The notes under the pieces: generated by a model | The model's database searches: none | What the model was told of the DNA's origin: nothing | What the model saw: only the letters and a program-made list of their open reading frames with translations | Program-made: the position numbers and the translations under genes | From: an uncultured Granulosicoccaceae bacterium | GTDB lineage: Bacteria > Pseudomonadota > Gammaproteobacteria > Granulosicoccales > Granulosicoccaceae | Length of the DNA: 42,953 nucleotides | Direction: 5' to 3' | Assembly: GCA_937957915.1 (NCBI GenBank) | Contig: CALGNZ010000133.1 | Span: 1 to 42,953 of the forward strand | In this document: positions 33,198 through 40,956 of the stretch, one piece after another | How the letters are laid out: the number at the start of each line of letters is the position of its first letter | Numbering within the stretch: the stretch's first letter is position 1

Positions 33198-34250
33198 ATG
33201 CCATTGCGATCCCCGTCAGTACCGACCCTGCAGGATGTTGCTGCTGCGGCAAATGTGTCAACCGCGACTGTCTCAAGGGCGCTAAACAACCCGGATGCAG
33301 TGGTTCATGAAACCCGAGAGCGTGTGCTTGATGCCGTCGCTCGCCTGGGCTATTCGCCAAATTTTGGCGCACGAGCGCTGGCTGCCCGGCGAACCAACAC
33401 CATCGGTGCGGTGATTCCGACGATGGAAAATGCGATTTTTGCGCGGGGCCTGCAATCCTTTCAGGAGACGTTGTCGCAGGGAGGCTGCACTTTGCTGGTG
33501 GCAAGTTCGTCGTATCGGTTAGATCTTGAGGAGGAACAGGTGCGCGCACTGGTGGCTCGTGGTGCTGACGGGCTTTTGCTGATAGGCAAGCAACGTCGTC
33601 AATCGGTGTATGATTTTCTAAATGGCCGGGGCATTCCCTATGTCGTTGCCTGGACCTATCAACAGGACACGGATCATACGTATGTTGGTTTTGATAATCG
33701 GCTTGCGGCAGCGGCAATGGTAAACCGGGTGATAGACTACGGCCATCGGCGCATTGGAATGATTGCGGGGTTGACGACTGATAACGATCGGGCCAGAGAC
33801 CGTCTTTGCGGAGTTCGCGATGCGGTTGATGGCTTTACCCAGGAAGAGATTACTTTGACGGTGGTTGAAGCGGCCTACAGTTATCAGGAAGGCGGAAAGG
33901 CGGCCGAATCTCTGATGAAAGCTGCAAGCGGACAGCGACCGACAGTGTTGGTGTGTGGCAACGACATACTGGCGGTAGGTGCGATAAAGCAGCTTAAAAA
34001 GATGGGGCTTAGCGTTCCGCTTGATGTCTCTGTTACCGGATTCGACGATATAGAGGTGGCGACTATCGTCGACCCGGCGTTGACGACGGTACACGTTCCG
34101 CATAGAGACATGGGCGGGTTGGCAGCGCAAACGTTGTTGCAGATGCTGGGCGGCGTTTCTGCTGCTGGTTCTACTGCTGGTTCTACTGCGACGGGGCATG
34201 AATTGAAACCCGTTATTGTCGAGCGCGAATCGCTGGTGCGTGTGCAGTAG
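33198..34250 (+). CDS. LacI-family transcriptional repressor, likely of the sulfonate operon
   Basis: A 350-residue regulator. Residues 9-60 are the LacI headpiece (TLQDVAAAANVSTATVSRALNNP, then the hinge LAARRTNTIGAVIPTM). Residues 61-330 are a periplasmic-binding-like ligand domain with GADGLLLIG, the DNR sequence YVGFDNRLAAAAMVNRVIDYGHRRIG and SVTGFDDIEVA. A 12-bp perfect tandem repeat near the end (34164-34187) encodes AGST twice. It is divergent from hpsN-comDE across the operator at 33132-33145. A sulfonate intermediate is the plausible inducer. Confidence 0.88.
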   Translation: MPLRSPSVPTLQDVAAAANVSTATVSRALNNPDAVVHETRERVLDAVARLGYSPNFGARALAARRTNTIGAVIPTMENAIFARGLQSFQETLSQGGCTLLVASSSYRLDLEEEQVRALVARGADGLLLIGKQRRQSVYDFLNGRGIPYVVAWTYQQDTDHTYVGFDNRLAAAAMVNRVIDYGHRRIGMIAGLTTDNDRARDRLCGVRDAVDGFTQEEITLTVVEAAYSYQEGGKAAESLMKAASGQRPTVLVCGNDILAVGAIKQLKKMGLSVPLDVSVTGFDDIEVATIVDPALTTVHVPHRDMGGLAAQTLLQMLGGVSAAGSTAGSTATGHELKPVIVERESLVRVQ

Positions 34251-34310
34251 CCAGCTCATTGCCCGCTCTGACTCACACCCACAGCAGTTAGTAGCAGGAA
34301 ATTTTGCGTG

Positions 34311-35327
34311 TCAGTAGTAAGTCAACTCGGTAGATTTGCCGCGGAAAATCCAGTATGAAAGCGCGGTATAGATAAAGATTGCCGGTAATACAACCACACA
34401 TCCCAGTAGCACAACCCGTAGTGATTCCGGTGCGCTGGCTGCCTGCCAAATGGTGAGTGTATCCGGAACGATATACGGATAGAAGCTGTAGGCAAGACCG
34501 GAGAACGCCAGTACAAAAATACCAACTGCCATAGCGAATGGTCGGCCACAGTGTCTGTCCTGATGTTTTGGCAGTTGCCTCAGAGTGATAAACAGACAGA
34601 CAATCAGGATTGCACAAAGCAGCGGCAATGGCAGTAGATAGAGCGCCTCGGGCCATTTAAACCATTTGTTATAAATGGTTGGGCTTGCCAGCGGGTTCAC
34701 GATAGACACCAGAACCAGACCAAGCGCTGTTAGCGCCAATGCGGACCGAGCATTTTTTATCGCCATTACCTGCATATGACCGATAGTTTTAAGTATCAGC
34801 CAGCACGCGCCCATTAACAGATAGGCGCTGGCCACGCATGCAGCGCTGATTACACAAAATAGTTCTGCGACGAGGCCGCTTTCAAACCCGACGATGTACT
34901 TGCCCAGCATATAGCCCTGGGTTGTCGATGCGAGCATTGATCCGGCTATAAAGAGTGTATCCCAAAATTTCTTATGGCCGACGCGTGCTTTGGCTCGAAA
35001 GTCAAATGACACGCCCCGCAGGATAAGGCCCGCCAGCATCAATGCAACGGGCGTGTACAACGTGCCAAGCACCAGTCCGTGCGCCATTGGGAACGCAACC
35101 AGTAATATCCCGACACCGAGCACAAGCCAGGTTTCGTTAGCATCCCAGAAGGGGCCTATAGAGGCGATCATACGGTCTCGGTCTGCTTCAGATTTATTGA
35201 GCATGAGCATGCCAATACCCAGGTCGTAACCGTCGAGGATTGCATACACCAGCATGGAAATACCCAGCAGGCCAAGAAAGATAACTGGCAACTGGTGGTC
35301 ACTCACAAGCGCGTTTATGTATTGCAT
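34311..35327 (-). CDS. cydB: Cytochrome bd-type ubiquinol oxidase subunit II
   Basis: A 338-residue membrane protein with about eight or nine helices. Family motifs are YAILDGYDLGIGML near residue 27, GPFWDANETWLVLGVGILL near 53 and GVSFDFRAKARVGHKKFWD near 105. With CydA it reduces oxygen to water using quinol. Sequence style matches the CioB branch. It starts 3 bases after the cydA stop and converges with the LacI-type gene. I found no cydX-like small frame after it. Confidence 0.93.
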   Translation of the reverse strand: MQYINALVSDHQLPVIFLGLLGISMLVYAILDGYDLGIGMLMLNKSEADRDRMIASIGPFWDANETWLVLGVGILLVAFPMAHGLVLGTLYTPVALMLAGLILRGVSFDFRAKARVGHKKFWDTLFIAGSMLASTTQGYMLGKYIVGFESGLVAELFCVISAACVASAYLLMGACWLILKTIGHMQVMAIKNARSALALTALGLVLVSIVNPLASPTIYNKWFKWPEALYLLPLPLLCAILIVCLFITLRQLPKHQDRHCGRPFAMAVGIFVLAFSGLAYSFYPYIVPDTLTIWQAASAPESLRVVLLGCVVVLPAIFIYTALSYWIFRGKSTELTYY

Positions 35328-35330
35328 TGT

Positions 35331-36686
35331 CTATCCTTGTGCCGGCACTGGCAGATTGTGCGGGTTTGTTGTTACCGGTGGCGCGGTAGAGTTACTGCCG
35401 GCGCGGCGTGCCATATAGAAAAGGGTGGTTACATAGGCGACAAGAAGCAGGGCATATAGCGAGAGATACATTGCCAGTGAGCCGGCTACAGTCGTTGCCG
35501 GTACGCCGGATACGGCGTCGCGAGTTGTGAGCACACCCTGTACTAACCACGGCTGACGCCCAATCTCGGTGACGTACCACCCGGCCAGTGTTGCTATCCA
35601 TCCGGAGAAAGTCATTGCGACCAGTGCACGCAGTGTCCACTTGTTCAGTTCTGCTCTGCGATACAGTTGCCATACCGCAGTAAAGGAGATGATCAACATC
35701 AGCAAGCCAATACCGACCATAATTCTGAAACCGAAAAATAGTGGTGCAACCGGTGGACGGTTTTCTGCAAAGCTGTTGATGCCTGCTATTTCACCATCAA
35801 GCTGATGGGTAAGAATTAAACTGGCCAGGGCAGGAATGCCGACTTCGTAGTGGTTCTCACGGTTTTCTTCATCGGGTATGGCGAACAACAGTAGCGGTGC
35901 GCCTTTTTCTGTGTCCCAGATACCTTCCATCGCGGCTATTTTTGCGGGTTGGTGTTCCAGCGTGTTTAAGCCGTGCAGGTCACCCACGAATATTTGTATC
36001 GGAATCAGTAGTGCTGCAATGGCGACCGATGATTTTAGAGCCCGGTTCAAGCCGGTAGATCGATCGTTACGCAAAAGTCGATAGGCGCTCAGTCCTGCAA
36101 TGAGGAATGCTGCTGTCAGGCCTGATGCGATCAACATATGCGTTAGCCGATAGGGCATTGAGGGATTAAAGATCACCATTGACCAGTCGGTTACATGCGC
36201 CTGACCGTCAATCATCTCGAACCCCTGCGGGGTGTGCATCCACGAGTTGAGTGCGATGATCCAAAATGCGGACAGGGTCGTTCCTGCTGCCACTAAGGCG
36301 GTGGCCAGTGTGTGCATTAACGGTGGTACGCGGTTGCTACCGAATAGCATGATGCCAAGAAAAGTAGCTTCCAGAAAAAAAGCGGTCAACACCTCGTAGG
36401 CGAGCAGCGGACCGGCGATGTTGCCGACGGTTTCCATGAAGCCGGGCCAGTTAGTGCCGAACTGGAAGGACATGGTGATGCCACTGACCACACCAAGCGC
36501 GAAGGTCAGGGCGAATACCTTGACCCAGAAGCGATAGGCATCCAGCCATGAGTCGTTTCCAGTGAGGTGAAAGCGGATCTTGAAGAACAGCAGGAACCAG
36601 CACAGCGCAATGGTGATGGTTGGAAACAGGATATGAAATGATATGTTTGCCGCGAACTGGATTCGGGCCAGGGCAAAAGCGTCCAT
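35331..36686 (-). CDS. cydA: Cytochrome bd-type ubiquinol oxidase subunit I, cyanide-insensitive type
   Basis: A 451-residue haem-bearing subunit. His18 in ARIQFAANISFHILFP corresponds to the haem b595 ligand. GNIAGPLLAYEVLTAFFLEATFLGIMLFG and GWYVTEIGRQPWLVQGVL are further hallmarks. It is shorter than E. coli CydA (522) because of a short Q-loop, as in the CioA cyanide-insensitive group. Two adjacent ATGs (36689 and 36686) follow AGAGAGAG; the second has better spacing. The operon is cydA-cydB. Two strong dyads lie 150-195 bases upstream. Confidence 0.93.
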   Translation of the reverse strand: MDAFALARIQFAANISFHILFPTITIALCWFLLFFKIRFHLTGNDSWLDAYRFWVKVFALTFALGVVSGITMSFQFGTNWPGFMETVGNIAGPLLAYEVLTAFFLEATFLGIMLFGSNRVPPLMHTLATALVAAGTTLSAFWIIALNSWMHTPQGFEMIDGQAHVTDWSMVIFNPSMPYRLTHMLIASGLTAAFLIAGLSAYRLLRNDRSTGLNRALKSSVAIAALLIPIQIFVGDLHGLNTLEHQPAKIAAMEGIWDTEKGAPLLLFAIPDEENRENHYEVGIPALASLILTHQLDGEIAGINSFAENRPPVAPLFFGFRIMVGIGLLMLIISFTAVWQLYRRAELNKWTLRALVAMTFSGWIATLAGWYVTEIGRQPWLVQGVLTTRDAVSGVPATTVAGSLAMYLSLYALLLVAYVTTLFYMARRAGSNSTAPPVTTNPHNLPVPAQG

Positions 36687-36836
36687 CATACTCTCTCTGA
36701 AAGTGTCTTCGAAACAGATGTAGGCCATGTGGACCTTCGTCCAGGCTTAAGTTGCGTTGTCATTCGGTCTGCGGCGATTCGGATATGCGGTTGCTACCGG
36801 TGGAAAAGATTCGATAGGTTTTAGTATTTACGGTTG

Positions 36837-36854
36837 TTTCAGTAATTACTGAAA
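36837..36854. promoter_or_regulatory. 18-bp perfect palindrome upstream of cydA
   Basis: TTTCAGTAATTACTGAAA is identical on both strands. It lies in the divergent region between cydA and the small secreted protein gene, 151 bases before cydA and 82 before the latter. The size fits a dimeric repressor such as a MarR, TetR or Rrf2 family member; I do not recognise the specific site. Confidence 0.6.
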
Positions 36855-36858
36855 TATA

Positions 36859-36880
36859 TGAAATCGGTGGGCTGATTTCA
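36859..36880. promoter_or_regulatory. Second dyad, TGAAATC/GATTTCA
   Basis: Perfect 7-bp arms (36859-36865 and 36874-36880) around an 8-base spacer, starting 4 bases after the 18-bp palindrome. It could be a second operator or part of the same control region. Confidence 0.4.
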
Positions 36881-36935
36881 AGAGCAATGTGCAAGGCGTG
36901 ATCAAATTTAGCAGCCAAAGTGCTAGAGTTAGCCG

Positions 36936-37322
36936 ATGATTGATAATGTCAGCACAATTGCCAGGACTCGCTGGTTGCTGGTTTTGCCTGCCTGCTTCCT
37001 GTTGGGATGGGGTGCGGCAGAGGTTGACGGGAAGACGTTGCGATCAGCGAAGTCTTTGGTAGCTCAAACCTATCTGAATAAATTTAATGCCATGAGCGGT
37101 ACAAACGTTAAGGAGTACATTTACTACGTGATCAGCGATGATGCACTGACCTTGCATCAGTTGGCCGAAGAATTGACTGGAATCAATCGCATTGAAGCAT
37201 CCGATTTGCCAACGCTTTTTCATGCGCACATTGCTGCGAGTGAAAGACGGAATGTGTTATCCCGCCTTCGGTCAGCGGCTGCGGTGACAGCGGTGTTCAC
37301 GGTGCCTTTTATGTGTCACTAG
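36936..37322 (+). CDS. Small hypothetical protein with N-terminal membrane anchor
   Basis: A 128-residue protein of unknown family. Residues 11-30 are hydrophobic (WLLVLPACFLLGWGAAE) and may be a signal peptide or anchor. The middle region is mixed alpha-helical (SLVAQTYLNKFNAM; LHQLAEELTGINRIEASDLP). The last 20 residues are again hydrophobic (AAAVTAVFTVPFMC). It is divergent from cydAB with two dyads between them, so co-regulation is possible. There is no clear ribosome site. Confidence 0.45.
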   Translation: MIDNVSTIARTRWLLVLPACFLLGWGAAEVDGKTLRSAKSLVAQTYLNKFNAMSGTNVKEYIYYVISDDALTLHQLAEELTGINRIEASDLPTLFHAHIAASERRNVLSRLRSAAAVTAVFTVPFMCH

Positions 37323-37383
37323 GAGATCACGCCCCGGCGAACGGTGCGTGTCGCGCAGCTAACAAGTAGGACATCCCCTGCGG

Positions 37384-37465
37384 GGGGCCTTCATTTTTGA
37401 AAAGACCAAAAACGAAGCAAAAAGTCTTTTGCGACCAAATGTAGTGTGCCCGTGAGCGACGCGAA
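37384..37465. repeat. 82-bp dispersed repeat, copy 2
   Basis: Gap-free match to 25075-25156. This copy keeps an inverted repeat AAAAGAC/GTCTTTT that is degenerate in copy 1. A small CCCC-TGC-GGGG hairpin (37375-37385) abuts its left end. It lies between the small hypothetical gene and the 3' end of the second EamA gene. Confidence 0.8.
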
Positions 37466-37494
37466 CCCCGGCACTTTGTGGTGAGAGCGAGGAA

Positions 37495-38460
37495 TTAGGG
37501 TTTGCCGCGGGCTCCGGGTGCATTGACCAGTGCGATACCTGTCGAGACCAGTAACAGCGCGACGCCAACGTTCCAGCCAATGGATTCGCCAAGAATCAGC
37601 CAGCCCAGCAAAACACCAAACACGGGCGCCAGAAAACTGTAGACCGCCATATCGGCCGCAGGGTATACAGATAACACCCAAAACCAGGACAGAAATCCAA
37701 CACACACGACTACCAGTACCTGGAAGGCAAAGATTGCCCAGATCATTGGGGTCGGGTCGCGAAACCAGTCGCCAAACGCGAGTGACAGGATCAATAAAAT
37801 CGGGGCAGATACGCCGAGTTGATAGAGCAACTGCATTTCCGGCGTTGATTTGGACAGTTTGGTAAGGCGGGCAAGCAGCGCAATAGCGGCCCACAGCGTC
37901 GAAGCCAGCAGACACAGCAAATCACCGATGAACGCCTTATCTGATACCGGGTTTACATTATGCGCCAGCGCAGCAATCACACCGAAGCACGCCAGCAGTA
38001 ATCCGGCAATTCGCGTAAGTGACAGGGATTCCCCCGGAATTAAAAAGTGCGCAGCGACGGCTACCCAGATAGGCATCGTGTAAAAAAGCACGGATGCGCG
38101 TGCAACGGAGGTGTAATCGAGGGCAACGAACAGCAAAGTGAACTCAAACGCGAACAGGGTGCCAGCCAGGGCACCGGGTAACAAGCTGCCATCACGCACA
38201 CTCAGCGCTTTACGGGTCAACATTGCGAACAGCAGAACCGGCACAAATGCGCAGACTGAACGCAATCCCGCTTGAAAGACCGGTTGCATACCGGCGTTGA
38301 CCAGTTTGATCAGCACCTGATTCAGGCCAAGAAGTGCTGAAAAGCTCACCAGAACCAGTGCCCCGAACTTGTCGATACGATCTTTTCTCTGCACTGTAGC
38401 GGGCCTGTCTGTCCGGATTTGGAAATTGGTAGATAGTGGGGCATACCGATAACAAGGCAC
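37495..38460 (-). CDS. EamA/DMT-family exporter
   Basis: A 321-residue inner-membrane protein with ten predicted helices in two EamA repeats (LVSFSALLGLNQVLIKLV, AGLRSVCAFVPVLLF, DYTSVARASVLFYTMPIW; AVYSFLAPVFGVLLGWLILGE). It probably exports a small metabolite. The first 28 residues are polar and may not be translated; a GTG at 38394 is an alternative start just before the first helix. It is only distantly similar to the EamA protein at 24236, yet a copy of the same dispersed repeat lies beside each gene's 3' end. Confidence 0.85.
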   Translation of the reverse strand: MPCYRYAPLSTNFQIRTDRPATVQRKDRIDKFGALVLVSFSALLGLNQVLIKLVNAGMQPVFQAGLRSVCAFVPVLLFAMLTRKALSVRDGSLLPGALAGTLFAFEFTLLFVALDYTSVARASVLFYTMPIWVAVAAHFLIPGESLSLTRIAGLLLACFGVIAALAHNVNPVSDKAFIGDLLCLLASTLWAAIALLARLTKLSKSTPEMQLLYQLGVSAPILLILSLAFGDWFRDPTPMIWAIFAFQVLVVVCVGFLSWFWVLSVYPAADMAVYSFLAPVFGVLLGWLILGESIGWNVGVALLLVSTGIALVNAPGARGKP

Positions 38461-38674
38461 AACCTCTATTTTTGGCCCGCTTACCGCGTGGGTTTAAAGA
38501 TCTGGTAAGACGAAATCGCTGTTGAGCCGTAATGCACTGTATTCCACCGGACCGGCGAGGCTGTGTTGAACGAGCCTGTGTGCGGTGGATTGGGCTCTTG
38601 CTATACTCGGCGGCTTGCTGAAGATGGTTGGGCTCCTTCGTTTTAATTTCCTGAATCTCATATAAGAATTGAAC

Positions 38675-40489
38675 ATGCTGTCTGGCGCTAGTGAAGCTCA
38701 CACACAATTTATCGAAGCCAATACCGCAAGCGCGAGAGCATTGGGTGAGGATGTTGAGCTGGAACTCGATTTACTCGGGAGCGAGGAGTTACCGCTTGAT
38801 CTCATCGCTCCTGCGGCGACTCAGGATCAGATGCTCATTCGCGGCTTTGCCGATTCACTGGCGCTGATACGAGTTCACCACGATGGTGACATCCACGCTG
38901 AGAGTCAGCCGGGCAGTGCTTTGGCTGAAAAGATCTTCGTAGCTATGGAGCGTGCTCGGTGTGAGGCGTGTTGCAGCCGTCACTATGCAGGGGTGGCGGG
39001 CAATATGGCGCAGCTTTGGATTAACACTCAGGGGCGGGCAAGGCGGGTAGATCCCTCTGACGTTAATCAATTGCCGTTAGTGTTTTCTTGCTTTACTCGA
39101 GAGGCACTTGGGTTGCCGTTTGCAACGCCAGAGGCTCTGCAAAGGCTGATTGATTACTGGCGGTCGATGATCGTTGGTGCTCATCGCGACCTGTGGAGCC
39201 GGTTAAGCCGAGCGGCTCGGAATCAACACGAGTTTGCGGCGGTGTCCATCGATATCATCAAGTGCATTGATATTATCAAGAGCCCAGCTGACGCACCGGC
39301 GTCCCCGGCCGGCGGTCAGGCCGACCCTGATGAGGATTCGCGCGATACAGACAACGACAGTGATGAGGCAGGCGTTGATGAAGAGGTCGATGATGACAAT
39401 CAAAACCTGACGGTATCGCTTCGCGAAGAGCCAGACGATGACTCGGATGCCGTCCAAAGCGAGAACGCAGAGTCGGGTCCTGATGATATTGCGCTGGTTA
39501 ATCGCGACTCCCCGGTCAGCGCTGACTCCGAAAGTGGCAGTGAACTGGCTGGCCGAAGGGAAGGGGGTTACAAGGTTTACTCTACGGCCAACGATGAAGT
39601 GGTTATCGCCGAGAAGTTTTGCAGTGCCGCCGAACTGTCTGAGTTGCGTGACTCACTGGACCTGCATCTGGACCGTCATGCCCGTGTTGTCGGAAAGCTC
39701 TCGGGAAAGTTGCAACGCGTATTAATGACGCAGCAACAGCGTCACTGGAAATTTGATCTTGACGAGGGAATTCTCGACTCGGCGCGCCTGGCCCGGGTGG
39801 TTTCCGATCCCATGGCGTCACTGTCCTTTAAACAGGAGAGTGATGTGCTGTTCAAGGATACGGTTGTTACGGTGCTGGTGGACAATTCGAAATCAATGTT
39901 AGGAAAGCCAATTGCGATTGCGGCGGCCTGTTCCGATTTGTTGTCGCAGACGCTTGAACGTTGTGGCGTCAGTGTCGAAATACTCGGTTTTACCACCACG
40001 CAGTTGCATGGAGGAGAGCAGTTTGACCACTGGAAGAGTGAGGGCGCTGCCAGTAATCCAGGCCGGTTGAATGCGCTGCGACATATTATCTACAAGGCCG
40101 CAGATACACCCTATCGTCGAGCCAGGCGATGCTTTGGACTGATGTTACACAAGGATTTGTTAAAGCAGAATATTGATGGAGAGGCGTTAACATGGGCTTA
40201 CGAGCGCTTACAGCGAAGACCTGAACGCCGTAAGATTCTGTTAGTTATATCCGACGGTGCGCCTATTGATACCAGCACCATGGCGGCTAACGACGGCAAC
40301 TTCCTGGTTGACCATCTGCATCAGGTGATCACCACAATTGAAAACCGTGCAGAGGTTGAACTGATTGCAATCGGTATCGGCCACGATGTGAACAGCTACT
40401 ACGCGAACGCTATGACGATTCTGGATGCACGGGATCTAGGGCGGTCGATGCTAGCCAAGCTCAGTTCGTTGTTTGCCAAACCTTTCTAA
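38675..40489 (+). CDS. cobT: CobT-like VWA-domain protein
   Basis: A 604-residue protein resembling the CobT subunit of aerobic cobaltochelatase, which with CobS (AAA+ ATPase) powers CobN to insert cobalt into hydrogenobyrinate diamide. The N-terminal 200 residues resemble the CobT N-domain (FADSLALIRVH, ERARCEA). Residues about 205-295 are a highly acidic Asp/Glu/Ser linker, as in CobT. The C-terminal VWA domain has an intact metal site, VDNSKSM with Asp403, followed by RRKILLVISDGAPID and a CobT-type end. No cobS or cobN is adjacent. ATG 38675 is preferred over a TTG two codons upstream. Confidence 0.8.
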   Translation: MLSGASEAHTQFIEANTASARALGEDVELELDLLGSEELPLDLIAPAATQDQMLIRGFADSLALIRVHHDGDIHAESQPGSALAEKIFVAMERARCEACCSRHYAGVAGNMAQLWINTQGRARRVDPSDVNQLPLVFSCFTREALGLPFATPEALQRLIDYWRSMIVGAHRDLWSRLSRAARNQHEFAAVSIDIIKCIDIIKSPADAPASPAGGQADPDEDSRDTDNDSDEAGVDEEVDDDNQNLTVSLREEPDDDSDAVQSENAESGPDDIALVNRDSPVSADSESGSELAGRREGGYKVYSTANDEVVIAEKFCSAAELSELRDSLDLHLDRHARVVGKLSGKLQRVLMTQQQRHWKFDLDEGILDSARLARVVSDPMASLSFKQESDVLFKDTVVTVLVDNSKSMLGKPIAIAAACSDLLSQTLERCGVSVEILGFTTTQLHGGEQFDHWKSEGAASNPGRLNALRHIIYKAADTPYRRARRCFGLMLHKDLLKQNIDGEALTWAYERLQRRPERRKILLVISDGAPIDTSTMAANDGNFLVDHLHQVITTIENRAEVELIAIGIGHDVNSYYANAMTILDARDLGRSMLAKLSSLFAKPF

Positions 40490-40956
40490 TTGAGTCTATT
40501 GAAAGTTTTCGCTGATCCGCTGCCACTACAATCGATTTGGCCTGGGACACGATTCCTTTCGCTGGATGCCTGTTGTCGTTAGACCCGTATTGCGTCACAA
40601 CTGGTAGACACTGTTTAGCTGCTCAGGCTTTCACGTCTGACTATCCGCTTTACACTCCTGGTCCGTAGCAGGCACTGGTCAATCCGAAAGTGTGATACCG
40701 ATCAACATTGGTGGACATAAGCTGTTCAGATCCGTGGTTGGGGGCCGTAGTTTTCAAGGGTTGCAATGATTTACATCCGAATGTTGGCTAGATCACCTAA
40801 CTGACTTTATCAAAATTGAAATTCTCGGAAACCCGCCGTTATCCATTCAACAGGGAGCTTACTTGCACAAAGTTTCCGGAGATGTCTTATCCGGTACCAA
40901 TGTCGGCAATGGTTTAGGAACGAAAATAATAATTATCTCCGAAACGAGTATCCAGG
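40490..40956. other. Intergenic region upstream of the GGDEF/EAL gene
   Basis: These 467 bases contain no convincing gene. I see no strong hairpin after the CobT-like gene and no clear promoter pair. A 34-codon TTG frame at 40863 overlaps the next start and is probably chance. Confidence 0.3.

Noticed and set aside
33618-34259. 213-codon minus-strand frame opposite the LacI-type gene
   Set aside because: It lies antisense to a clear regulator and its translation has no family features.
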